The position numbers were made by a program, and so were the translations under genes. The notes under the pieces are model-generated. The model did not search any database, was not told the DNA's origin, and was given only the letters and a program-made list of their open reading frames with translations. This document shows, in pieces, positions 9,087 to 17,645 of a DNA stretch of 64,000 bases (positions within the stretch are counted from its first letter, which is position 1; every line of letters starts with the position of its first letter). The stretch is from Bacteroidales bacterium (GTDB lineage: Bacteria > Bacteroidota > Bacteroidia > Bacteroidales > UBA932): the NCBI GenBank assembly GCA_017630155.1, contig JAGBVU010000021.1, positions 19,004 to 83,003 on the forward strand. The letters are read 5' to 3'.

Positions 9087-10622
9087 TTAATGTTTGAAGT
9101 GTCTCTTGCCGGTAATAACCATTGAAACACCGTTTTCATTGCAGTAGTCCACACTCTCTTGGTCGCGGATAGAGCCACCCGGGTGGATTACAGCGGTAAT
9201 ACCTGCTTTGTGGGCAATCTCCACGCAGTCAGGGAATGGGAAGAATGCATCTGATGACATTACAGCCCCTTCAAGTGACATCTCAAAGCTGCCGGCTTTC
9301 TCGATGGCTTGTCTGAGTGCATCCACACGTGATGTCTGCCCGATGCCGCTCGCAAGTAGCATTCTGTTCTTGGCTAGAACGATTGCATTGGACTTGGAGT
9401 GTTTTACGAGGATGTTTGCAAACAGCATGTCCTCCACTTCTGCTGCGGTAGGGGCAGTTTTTGTTGCCACTTTGAGCTCTTCTGGGAGTTCTACCACAGA
9501 GTCCCTCTTCTGCATAAGGACACCACCGAGAAGAGATCTGAATTTGACCTCGCTTGGGGTAACTTTATTGGTCTTGAGGATGATGCGGTTTTTCTTGGTC
9601 TTGAGCACTGCAAGTGCATCTTCGTCGTAGGCAGGGGCAATGATAACCTCAAAGAAAATCTTGTTTATCTCCTCCGCTGCTGCGAGATCTACGGCCCTGT
9701 TGGCAACGATAATGCCTCCGAATGCAGATACTGGATCAGCACTCAAAGCATCTGTCCAGGCCTCAAGGATAGTATTTCTCACTGCGCAGCCGCATGCGTT
9801 GTTGTGTTTGATAATCGCTACGGCAGGGTCCGAGAAGTCAGAGATAAGTTCGATGGCTGCCTCAATGTCTAGGAGGTTGTTGTACGAGATCTCCTTGCCG
9901 TGCAACTGCTCAGGCAGAGAGTCTTTCGAACCGAAGTACACACCCTCCTGGTGAGGATTCTCGCCATATCTCAAGTGCATTGTCTGTGTGATGCTCTTGT
10001 CGAATACAGGGAAATTGAAGCCTCTGTTGAAGTAGTCAAAGATCATGGTGTCGTAGTGTGAAGAGGTGAGGAAAGCTTTGGCTGCAAAATACTCCCTCTC
10101 TGCAAGGGTCGAAGCACAGCCGTGCTCTTTGAGAACCTCAAGGAGTTTTCCGTATTCTTCGCTGCAAGGGACAATGATAACATCCTTGTAGTTTTTGGCA
10201 GCAGCTCTGATGAGTGATATGCCACCTATATCGATCTTCTCGATGATGGCCTGGTGCTCTGCATTGGCTGCTACATACTCCTCAAAGGGGTAAAGGTCCA
10301 CGATAACAAGATCTATGTCAGGAATGTTGAATTCATCTCTCTGCGCAAGGTCATTTTCCAGGTCGCGGCGATATAGGATGCCACCGAAAACCTTGGGGTG
10401 AAGTGTCTTGACACGGCCACCGAAAACAGATGGATACCCTGTGATCTCTTCCACGGCGGTAACCGGGATCCCCCTGCTACGCAAAAAATCGTAAGTGCCA
10501 CCTGTGGATATTATCTCTACACCACTGTTATTAAGTTCATTTACAATCTCTTCAAGACCCTCTTTGTGGTACACGGAGATCAGCGCTTTGCGAATTTTTT
10601 TGAGTTGAAGATTTTCTGACAT
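9087..10622 (-). CDS. purH: Bifunctional AICAR formyltransferase / IMP cyclohydrolase PurH
   Basis: Performs the last two steps of de novo IMP synthesis: formylation of AICAR with 10-formyl-THF, then ring closure. An N-terminal methylglyoxal-synthase-like IMP cyclohydrolase domain (SVYHKEGLE, STGGTYDFL, KTLHPKVFGGIL in the first 80 residues) is followed by the AICARFT domain with LRYGENPHQ near 197 and KHNNACGCA near 265. The 511-residue length matches the family. It is the first gene of a minus-strand unit running into mreBCD-mrdA-rodA. A weak -7-like TATATTTT lies about 22 nt upstream. Confidence 0.97.
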   Translation of the reverse strand: MSENLQLKKIRKALISVYHKEGLEEIVNELNNSGVEIISTGGTYDFLRSRGIPVTAVEEITGYPSVFGGRVKTLHPKVFGGILYRRDLENDLAQRDEFNIPDIDLVIVDLYPFEEYVAANAEHQAIIEKIDIGGISLIRAAAKNYKDVIIVPCSEEYGKLLEVLKEHGCASTLAEREYFAAKAFLTSSHYDTMIFDYFNRGFNFPVFDKSITQTMHLRYGENPHQEGVYFGSKDSLPEQLHGKEISYNNLLDIEAAIELISDFSDPAVAIIKHNNACGCAVRNTILEAWTDALSADPVSAFGGIIVANRAVDLAAAEEINKIFFEVIIAPAYDEDALAVLKTKKNRIILKTNKVTPSEVKFRSLLGGVLMQKRDSVVELPEELKVATKTAPTAAEVEDMLFANILVKHSKSNAIVLAKNRMLLASGIGQTSRVDALRQAIEKAGSFEMSLEGAVMSSDAFFPFPDCVEIAHKAGITAVIHPGGSIRDQESVDYCNENGVSMVITGKRHFKH

Positions 10623-10685
10623 TTTCCTGACTTTTTAAGGTTAAAATATAGGTGGTAAAAATACAAAAAAATAAGATATAAAGCC

Positions 10686-10693
10686 TATATTTG
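10686..10693 (+). promoter_or_regulatory. Candidate -7 promoter element for ispD
   Basis: TATATTTG, a perfect match to TAnnTTTG, ends 26 nt before the ispD ATG in the AT-rich divergent gap with purH. No matching -33 TTTG is evident. Confidence 0.5.
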
Positions 10694-10719
10694 TATAAAT
10701 AATTTCAGAAAATGAATCT

Positions 10720-11415
10720 ATGAAGAAATCGGTTCAGAAATATGCCATAATTATGGCAGGAGGGAGTGGGACAAGGATGGGTGCAAGTGTTCCCAAGCAG
10801 ATGCTTGAGATAGATGGAAAACCTGTGTTGAGGCATACGATAGAGAAGTTTCTCTCCCTCCCTTTCGAGGTGAAAATAATCCTGGTGATGAACAAGGATG
10901 CCAAGCAGATCTGGAAAGATTACTGCAAAGGGAGCGGTTTCACCTTTCCACATATCCTTACAGATGGGGGGATAACCAGATTCCATTCTGTGAAGAATGG
11001 GCTGAAATATGTTAAGGAGGATGGTATTGTAGCGGTCCATGATGGGGTGCGCCCTTTCATTTCGAAGGAGAAGTTGGTTGAAATCTATAATATGGCAGAG
11101 GAAAAAGGTGTTGCTATCCCTTGTATGAAATCGATAGAGTCAATGAGGATGTCGGATGGCGAAGGGAGATATATCTATGTGGACAGGGAAAAGTATATTT
11201 CAGTACAGACCCCACAGATATTTGATTCCAGAATATTGCTGGAGAGCTATGCTCAGCCTTACTCTCCGGAATTTACAGACGATGCGTCAGTTGTAGAAAA
11301 AGCGGGACACCCTCTCCATTTCTGCGAAGGGTCCCGCTTCAATATAAAAATTACCACTCCGGAAGATATGGATCTTGCCAGAGCTATAATCAGTCTTGGT
11401 TTGGATAATCTTTAA
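10720..11415 (+). CDS. ispD: 2-C-methyl-D-erythritol 4-phosphate cytidylyltransferase IspD
   Basis: Third step of the MEP isoprenoid pathway: couples MEP to CTP to form CDP-ME. The nucleotide-binding signature is at residues 12-27 (MAGGSGTRMG...PKQ), the substrate region includes VHDGVRPF near 107-114, and the C-terminus has the family QTPQIF and TTPEDM blocks. The length of 231 residues is typical. Its last 26 nt overlap the end of the convergent Lrp-family gene. ispF is about 46 kb away in the same window, so the MEP genes are dispersed. Confidence 0.96.
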   Translation: MKKSVQKYAIIMAGGSGTRMGASVPKQMLEIDGKPVLRHTIEKFLSLPFEVKIILVMNKDAKQIWKDYCKGSGFTFPHILTDGGITRFHSVKNGLKYVKEDGIVAVHDGVRPFISKEKLVEIYNMAEEKGVAIPCMKSIESMRMSDGEGRYIYVDREKYISVQTPQIFDSRILLESYAQPYSPEFTDDASVVEKAGHPLHFCEGSRFNIKITTPEDMDLARAIISLGLDNL

Positions 11416-11869
11416 CCCAGATTTGTCTCTCTATCGCCTGGTCAAGTGATACCAAGGTTTCAGTTTTTTCCACATAGGGGATATTCTGGATAGTGTTGAT
11501 AAGCACCTTCATCAGGTGATCGTGATTGAAACAGTACAATTTTACCAGAAGTGCGTGTGTCCCTGTTACAAAGTGACACTCTACCACTTCAGAGATCTTT
11601 TTGAACTGCTCGATTACTTCAGAATATTTGCTGGCTTGTGAGAGCTGTACACCAACAAATGCACACACGTTAAGTCCGAGGGTCTGTGGCTTAACCAATA
11701 GACGGGAACCTGTAATAATGCCCAAGCTCTCCATCTTTTTGACCCTTTGGTGGATAGCAGCGCCCGAGACACCGCATTCGCGTGCTATCTCGAGAAAAGG
11801 CATCCTTGCATTTTTGACAAGAAATGACAAGATTTTCTGGTCGGTTTTGTCAATTTGGTACTTTGTCAT
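11390..11869 (-). CDS. Lrp/AsnC-family transcriptional regulator
   Basis: A DNA-binding helix-turn-helix (about residues 5-50, with the pattern ILSFLVKNARMPFLEIAREC and GVSGAAIHQRVKKMESLGII) is followed by an RAM/AsnC ligand-binding domain (GTHALLVKLYC). The family are octameric regulators that respond to amino acids. I use the ATG at 11869 (159 residues, starting MTKYQIDKTDQ). An ATG at 11896 is possible but would sit on the candidate promoter. The gene overlaps the end of ispD by 26 nt. A perfect 13-bp inverted repeat straddles its start, suggesting autoregulation. The target genes are unknown. Confidence 0.9.
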   Translation of the reverse strand: MTKYQIDKTDQKILSFLVKNARMPFLEIARECGVSGAAIHQRVKKMESLGIITGSRLLVKPQTLGLNVCAFVGVQLSQASKYSEVIEQFKKISEVVECHFVTGTHALLVKLYCFNHDHLMKVLINTIQNIPYVEKTETLVSLDQAIERQIWVKDYPNQD

Positions 11870-11923
11870 AATCTTTGATATTGGTATTTGTTGCAAAAAT
11901 ATATAAAAACTATCAAAGATTAT
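11868..11923. promoter_or_regulatory. Perfect 13-bp inverted repeat flanking the lrp-type promoter (candidate operator)
   Basis: ATAATCTTTGATA at 11868-11880 and TATCAAAGATTAT at 11911-11923 are exact reverse complements separated by 30 nt. Between them, on the minus strand, is TATTTTTG (11894-11901), matching the -7 consensus. One arm covers the start codon and the other lies just upstream of the promoter. The layout fits an autorepression operator of the Lrp-family protein. This is inference; a stem-loop role is the alternative. Confidence 0.55.
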
Positions 11924-11932
11924 ACTTTATAA

Positions 11933-14221
11933 CTACTTTTTCTTATAGTTTGTAATTATGTTGAGACATTCCTCAAGGGTAATCTCTTCTGCTTTAGTAC
12001 CTTTAGGTATCTTATAATTGTTACCTGCGTGTTTGATGTATGGACCGAACCTTCCGTTCAGAATAGTGATGTCGTGCTCCGGGAACTCCTTGATATTCTG
12101 TTTGGACTGCTTGGCTTCATGTTCTTTTATAAGCTCTATAGCACTCTGAAGATCAAAGGTATAAGGGTCCCCTTTCTTGCCGATGGAGATAAATGTGCTG
12201 CCCACTTTTATATAGGGTCCGAATCTGCCTGATGAGCAGGTTATCTCTTTACCTTCATACTCTCCAAGGTGTCTTGGCAGTCTGAATAGGTTGAGGGCCT
12301 CGTCGAGTGTCAGACTCTCTATAAGTTTCCCTTTAGGGAGGCTTGCAAATCTCTTTTCAGGGTCATCGTTCTCACCTATCTGGACAAGTGGACCGAAGCG
12401 GCCCATTCTGGCGATAACGTTTTTCCCTGTAGCGGGATCTGTTCCGATAACCCTCTCTGCATTTTTGGGTTGGGCTACCTGAAGAGTCTTCTCCACCACT
12501 TCGTGGAAAGGTTTGTAGAATTCGTGTATGGTCTTGTTCCACTGAAGTTTGCCTTCTGCGATCTTGTCGAAGTTCTCCTCCACTTTGGCGGTAAAGCCAT
12601 AATCAAGGATAGAAGGGAAATTCTCATCGAGGAAATCTGTCACGATGATTCCGATATCTTCGGGGCAAAGTTTCCCTTTCTCCGAACCGATCACCTCACT
12701 CTTGATGCTTCTGGTGATCTCACCTTTTTTGAGTTTGAGTGTCACAGTCTCTTTAGTCTCACCGGTCCTGTTGTCCTTTATTATGTATCCTCTTTGGACA
12801 AGTGTCTGGACTGTAGGTGCGTATGTGGATGGTCTGCCGATACCTATCTCCTCCATTTTCTTGATCAGGGATGCCTCTGTATAGCGGAGTGGCTTGGCTG
12901 TATATTTTTCAGTGGCGGTCACCTCCTGCTGATTCATCTTCTGTCCTACTGAGAGAGCAGGGAGAAGGTCGGCATCTTCCGAGCCGTGATCATCATCGTG
13001 TGACTCCATGTAGACTTTCAAAAATCCGTCAAAAAGGACTTGAGAACCCTCGGCAAGGAATTTTTCGTTGATATTCTCCGAAACGATCTCAATATCAGTC
13101 TTTTCTAATTTGGCGTCGGCCATCTGGGATGCGATGGTCCTTTTCCATATCAGGTCGTACAGTTTTTGTTCCTGGACGGTACCCTCGATGGTGGTCCTGT
13201 CGAGATATGTGGGGCGAATCGCCTCATGGGCCTCCTGTGCCCCTTTTGATTTGGTCTTGTATGTTCTCCTCTTGGCGTATTTTGAGCCATAGAGGTTCTC
13301 GATACATCTTTTGGCTGTGTTGAGGGCCAGTTCGGACAGATTTGTAGAGTCGGTACGCATGTAGGTGATAAGACCGCTCTCATACAGACGCTGGGCTATG
13401 CTCATTGTCTGACTTACTGAGAATCCGAACTTGCGCGATGCCTCCTGCTGAAGTGTGGATGTGGTAAATGGTGCCGCCGGCTTCCTCTCCACCTCTTTTG
13501 TCTCTATTGAACCCACTTCAAACTGGCCATTGGCGCAGCGGTTAAGGAGATCATTGGCCTCTGATTCGGTGCTGAATCTTCTGTCAAGGGTGCTTTTGAT
13601 CTTGACAGATGCCGGTGTCCCTTCCGGTCGGAAGATAGCATCCACTTTGAAGTATGGGGTAGATTTGAATGCGAGAATCTCCCTCTCCCTATCCACTATA
13701 AGTCGCAATGTGGCAGACTGCACGCGTCCTGCCGAGAGTTGCGGTTTTACCTTTTTCCATAGTATAGGGGACAACTCAAAGCCGACAAGGCGGTCAAGGA
13801 CCCTTCTGGCCTGTTGTGCATTTACCAGGTTGGTGTCAATATCCCTGGGGTTTTCTATGGCGTGGAGTACAGCCTCTTCTGTAATCTCATGAAAGGCTAT
13901 TCTTCTGGTTTTGGCAGGATCAAGCCCCAGTGTCTCAACAAGATGCCATGCAATTGCCTCCCCCTCGCGGTCCTCATCGGATGCAAGCCATACCATCTTT
14001 GCTTTGGCGGCGTCCTCTTTTAGTGATGCGACCAGAGCCTTTTTATCTTCTGAGACTATGTATTCAGGGGTAAAATCGTGGGCAATGTCGATACCGAGAT
14101 TCTTCTTGGACAGATCCCTTATATGCCCGCGGCTAGATTTAACTGTGAATTCCTTCCCTAAAAATTTCTTAATAGTGTCGGCCTTTTTTGGAGACTCGAC
14201 AATAACCAAATTCTCTCCCAT
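11933..14221 (-). CDS. topA: DNA topoisomerase I (type IA)
   Basis: Relaxes negatively supercoiled DNA by a single-strand passage mechanism. The Toprim domain is at the N-terminus (VIVESPKKADTI, then LASDEDREGEAIAWH with the acidic metal triad). The catalytic tyrosine is Tyr287 in YMRTDSTNLS. The C-terminus has three glycine-rich GRFGP repeats (topoisomerase C-terminal repeats, near residues 600, 665 and 725) in place of the zinc ribbons of E. coli TopA. I take the ATG at 14221 (MGENLVIVESP), giving 762 residues. The frame extends 57 nt further upstream, but that part is not family-like. Confidence 0.96.
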   Translation of the reverse strand: MGENLVIVESPKKADTIKKFLGKEFTVKSSRGHIRDLSKKNLGIDIAHDFTPEYIVSEDKKALVASLKEDAAKAKMVWLASDEDREGEAIAWHLVETLGLDPAKTRRIAFHEITEEAVLHAIENPRDIDTNLVNAQQARRVLDRLVGFELSPILWKKVKPQLSAGRVQSATLRLIVDREREILAFKSTPYFKVDAIFRPEGTPASVKIKSTLDRRFSTESEANDLLNRCANGQFEVGSIETKEVERKPAAPFTTSTLQQEASRKFGFSVSQTMSIAQRLYESGLITYMRTDSTNLSELALNTAKRCIENLYGSKYAKRRTYKTKSKGAQEAHEAIRPTYLDRTTIEGTVQEQKLYDLIWKRTIASQMADAKLEKTDIEIVSENINEKFLAEGSQVLFDGFLKVYMESHDDDHGSEDADLLPALSVGQKMNQQEVTATEKYTAKPLRYTEASLIKKMEEIGIGRPSTYAPTVQTLVQRGYIIKDNRTGETKETVTLKLKKGEITRSIKSEVIGSEKGKLCPEDIGIIVTDFLDENFPSILDYGFTAKVEENFDKIAEGKLQWNKTIHEFYKPFHEVVEKTLQVAQPKNAERVIGTDPATGKNVIARMGRFGPLVQIGENDDPEKRFASLPKGKLIESLTLDEALNLFRLPRHLGEYEGKEITCSSGRFGPYIKVGSTFISIGKKGDPYTFDLQSAIELIKEHEAKQSKQNIKEFPEHDITILNGRFGPYIKHAGNNYKIPKGTKAEEITLEECLNIITNYKKK

Positions 14222-14246
14222 AAATGCACATTTGTCAACGAGGGTG

Positions 14247-14279
14247 CAAAGTAAGGTATAAAGTGGGGTAAAAACCAAA
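14247..14279 (-). promoter_or_regulatory. Candidate topA promoter
   Basis: On the minus strand, TTTG (14276-14279) is followed after 21 nt by TTACTTTG (14247-14254), one mismatch from TAnnTTTG. It ends 25 nt before the topA ATG, in the divergent gap with the PBP1A gene. Confidence 0.35.
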
Positions 14280-14287
14280 TTTTTGTC

Positions 14288-14295
14288 TAAATTTG
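14288..14295 (+). promoter_or_regulatory. Candidate -7 promoter element for the PBP1A operon
   Basis: TAAATTTG matches TAnnTTTG and ends 15 nt before the ATG of the class A PBP gene. No clear -33 element is visible. Confidence 0.45.
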
Positions 14296-14310
14296 TGAAT
14301 TATAACGATT

Positions 14311-16665
14311 ATGGCGATGAAAGAAGTCACTAGAAAAAAGTTGGTAAAGTGGATGTGGTTGATAGTTTTTGCCCCATTTGCAGCTTTATTCCTTTTTATA
14401 TTGTTTGTCGGTATTTTTGCCGAAATTCCCTCGTTTGAGGAGCTTGAAAATCCTAAAAGCAAACTTGCTACTGAGCTTATCTCTGAGGATGGTGTGGTCA
14501 TAAACACATACCATATAGAGAACAGGAGCTATGTCAAGTTCAAGGATCTATCCCCAAACCTTGTAAATGCGGCTGTGGCAACTGAGGATATCAGATTCTA
14601 TAAGCATTGTGGTATTGACTTCAGAGGATTGGCCAGGGTGGCTGTCAAGACACTTGTTATGGGCGATGCAAGTTCGGGCGGTGGCAGTACGATTACCCAA
14701 CAGCTTGCCAAGACCCTCTTCCCGAGGGATACCACCTCATCAAGATTCCCAGGACAGAAGGAGTTCAAACTTGTAGTGAGCAAATTCAAAGAGTGGATTA
14801 CAGCTGTTAAGCTTGAGAGAAACTATACAAAGGATGAGATTATGGCTATGTATATGAATGCCATATTCTTCGGGAGCAATGCATACGGCATCAAGGCTGC
14901 TTCCCAGACATTTTTCTCCAAAGAGCCCTGGGAGCTCAATGTAGAAGAGAGTGCCACCCTTGTAGGTATGGTGAACAAGCCCACAAGATACAACCCGGTC
15001 CTGAATTATGACCGCTCGATCGGGAGGAGGAACCATGTCCTTTCGCAGATGCACAAATATGGATTTCTGGAGCAGGCTGCGTACGATTCGATAGTGGTGC
15101 TCCCTATAGAACTTGCATACAAGCAACAGGACCACAATGCGGGACTTGCACCATATTTCAGAGATATGCTACGAAGATATATGAATGCATCAGAGCCCCG
15201 GAAGTCGGCATACTATTTCAAGGAGGATTATCAGGCAGACCTTGTGCTGTGGGAGGAGGATCCCCTCTATGGCTGGCTCAATAAGAACCTAAAGCCCGAC
15301 GGGACCAAGTACAATCTTGATAAAGATGGTCTGAAGATATACACCACCATCAACTCCAAGATGCAGAGATATGCGGAGGAGGCTGTGGTAGAGCATCTCT
15401 CAAAGGATCTGCAGAGGTCCTTCAACGCAGATATGAGGAATAAGCCCAAGAGACCTTTTGCTTTGGATGTCCCTGAAGAGACTATTGAGACACTGATGCA
15501 GCAGGCCCGTAGATGGAGTGACAGATACAGAAACATGAGGGCTGCAGGTGCCTCCGATGAGGAGATTGCCAAAAGCTTCAATACGAAGACCAAAATGAGG
15601 GTCTTCTCCTGGAACCAGAAGGGGTATGTGGATACTGTAATGACCCCGAATGATTCAATCCGCCACTACAAATCTTTCCTTAGGGCGGCATTTATAGCGA
15701 TGGAGCCCCATACAGGCAATATCAAAGCGTATGTGGGTGGTCCTAACTACCGCTATTTCAAATATGACAATGCACGTCAGACCAAGCGCCAGGTGGGTTC
15801 GACCATCAAACCTTTCCTATATACTTTGGCTATGCAGGAGGGTTACACCCCTTGCGACAGGGTGGTGAATGTCCCCCAGACATTTATCGTAGGTGACACT
15901 ACCTGGACCCCTAAGAGTACAGACAAGGCAGAGTGGATCGGTCAGACAGTCACCCTCAAGTGGGGTCTTACCAAGAGTAGCAACAATATCTCTGCCTATC
16001 TGATGAAGCAGTTCGGCCCCAATGCTATGGTGGATATGTGTAGAAAATTGGGTATCACTACCTATTTGCCTGCAGTTCCGTCATTGTGCGTTGGTCCTGC
16101 TGATATCACTGTGATGGAGATGGTGAGTGCATACAATACTTTCCCGAGCCGAGGTGTCAATATCAGCCCTATGATGGTGACCAGAATTGAGGACAATAAC
16201 GGCAATGTCCTTGGGAACTTTGCTCCACGCAAGAGGGAGTCCATCAGTGAGGCTACTGCATATCTGATGGTGAATCTGATGCAGGGTGTGGTAAATGAGG
16301 GTACAGCGGGGAGACTCAAATGGAAATACGGGATGTCCGGTGAGGTTGCCGGCAAGACAGGTACTACAAATGACCAGTCAGACGGATGGTTTATAGGCTA
16401 TACCCCAAAATTGACAGCAGGTGCCTGGGTGGGTGCTGAGGACAGACAGGTCCACTTTGAATCGCTGGCCCTTGGTGGCGGTTCGAATATGGCACTCCCT
16501 ATATGGGGTCTCTTTATGCAGAAAGTGATTAAGGACGGGACACTTGGTATTACTCATGATGACAGGTTCCTGGCCCCTCCAGGTCTGGTACTTAACTTGA
16601 ATTGTGACGGCAGTGATGCGGATGCGACCACCTCTGCGTCCCATTCTGATGAAATATTTTTCTAG
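14311..16665 (+). CDS. mrcA: Class A penicillin-binding protein (PBP1A-type transglycosylase/transpeptidase)
   Basis: Bifunctional peptidoglycan synthase. After an N-terminal membrane anchor (about residues 13-36) comes the GT51 glycosyltransferase domain with the EDIRFYKHCGID motif (catalytic Glu near 91) and GGSTITQQLAK. The transpeptidase domain has Ser497-Thr-Ile-Lys, Ser-Ser-Asn in KSSNNISAYL, and the KTGTT triad near 685. The length of 784 residues is normal. An ATG two codons in (MKEVTRK) is an equally good start. It is the first gene of a plus-strand operon; ddl follows after 3 nt. Which class A paralogue this is cannot be settled here. Confidence 0.94.
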   Translation: MAMKEVTRKKLVKWMWLIVFAPFAALFLFILFVGIFAEIPSFEELENPKSKLATELISEDGVVINTYHIENRSYVKFKDLSPNLVNAAVATEDIRFYKHCGIDFRGLARVAVKTLVMGDASSGGGSTITQQLAKTLFPRDTTSSRFPGQKEFKLVVSKFKEWITAVKLERNYTKDEIMAMYMNAIFFGSNAYGIKAASQTFFSKEPWELNVEESATLVGMVNKPTRYNPVLNYDRSIGRRNHVLSQMHKYGFLEQAAYDSIVVLPIELAYKQQDHNAGLAPYFRDMLRRYMNASEPRKSAYYFKEDYQADLVLWEEDPLYGWLNKNLKPDGTKYNLDKDGLKIYTTINSKMQRYAEEAVVEHLSKDLQRSFNADMRNKPKRPFALDVPEETIETLMQQARRWSDRYRNMRAAGASDEEIAKSFNTKTKMRVFSWNQKGYVDTVMTPNDSIRHYKSFLRAAFIAMEPHTGNIKAYVGGPNYRYFKYDNARQTKRQVGSTIKPFLYTLAMQEGYTPCDRVVNVPQTFIVGDTTWTPKSTDKAEWIGQTVTLKWGLTKSSNNISAYLMKQFGPNAMVDMCRKLGITTYLPAVPSLCVGPADITVMEMVSAYNTFPSRGVNISPMMVTRIEDNNGNVLGNFAPRKRESISEATAYLMVNLMQGVVNEGTAGRLKWKYGMSGEVAGKTGTTNDQSDGWFIGYTPKLTAGAWVGAEDRQVHFESLALGGGSNMALPIWGLFMQKVIKDGTLGITHDDRFLAPPGLVLNLNCDGSDADATTSASHSDEIFF

Positions 16666-16668
16666 AAT

Positions 16669-17631
16669 ATGAAGAAAAGGGTAGCATTGATATATGGCGG
16701 ATACTCCTCAGAGTGGGAGGTGTCGGTCAAGAGCGGGAAAAATGTATTTGCAAACATCGATCCTCAGAGATATGATGCATATGAGGTGTTGCTCAGACCC
16801 GATGGCTGGAGAGTCCTATTGTCTGAGGGAGATGCAGAGATTGACCGTTCAGATTTCTCTTTCCTCCGAAAAGGGGAGAGGGTGAGATTTGACAAGGCCT
16901 TCATTATGATCCATGGTACTCCGGGTGAGAATGGGTTGCTCCAGGGCTACTTTGAACTTCTGGGGATTCCCCATACAGGGTGCTCCGCTATGACATCAAC
17001 ACTCGCATTTGACAAGTTTGCATGCAAGACCTATCTGAAAGAGGCAGGTATCCTCCTGGCGAAGGATCACTTCTTGAGGAAGGGTGACGGCTACTCTCCT
17101 CAGGAGATAGTGGACAAACTGGGATTGCCCCTTTTTGTCAAACCCAATCAAGGGGGGAGCAGTTTCGGAATTACAAAGGTTAAGAGGGTGGAGGATCTGG
17201 ATGCTGCCATCGAGCTCGCTTTCAGGGAGGATGACAGTGTCCTCATAGAGGAGTGCATTACCGGTAGGGAGCTCACTATGGGTATATATATGGAGGGCGC
17301 TGAGCTGAGAACCCTCCCTGCGACAGAGATTATCCCCCATAACGAGTATTTTGATTACGAGGCCAAATATATGGGTGCCAGTCAGGAGGTTTGTCCGGCA
17401 GATGTGCCACAGGAGATATATGACAAGATAGCTGCTGCAACCAAGAGGATATACCGCCGTTTCGGATGCCACGGCCTTGTAAGGATGGATTACATACTAA
17501 AAGGGAATGATCCCTATTTTCTCGAGATAAATCCTATACCTGGTATGACCGACACCAGTCTGGTTCCCCAGCAGGTGAGGGCAGCGGGGATAGATATGAA
17601 GGATTTTATCTCCAATATTATTGATAATTAG
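16669..17631 (+). CDS. ddl: D-alanine--D-alanine ligase
   Basis: ATP-grasp enzyme making the D-Ala-D-Ala dipeptide for peptidoglycan precursors. Family landmarks are the N-terminal YGGYSSEWEVS, HGTPGENGLLQGYFELLGIPHTG near residues 84-106, the ATP-grasp KPNQGGSSFGI near 157, and the C-terminal metal/substrate region FLEINPIPGMTDTSLVPQ. The 320-residue length is typical. It sits 3 nt after the class A PBP gene, so precursor supply and polymerisation are encoded together. Confidence 0.96.
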   Translation: MKKRVALIYGGYSSEWEVSVKSGKNVFANIDPQRYDAYEVLLRPDGWRVLLSEGDAEIDRSDFSFLRKGERVRFDKAFIMIHGTPGENGLLQGYFELLGIPHTGCSAMTSTLAFDKFACKTYLKEAGILLAKDHFLRKGDGYSPQEIVDKLGLPLFVKPNQGGSSFGITKVKRVEDLDAAIELAFREDDSVLIEECITGRELTMGIYMEGAELRTLPATEIIPHNEYFDYEAKYMGASQEVCPADVPQEIYDKIAAATKRIYRRFGCHGLVRMDYILKGNDPYFLEINPIPGMTDTSLVPQQVRAAGIDMKDFISNIIDN

Positions 17632-17645
17632 ATAATAGTCTGTTT

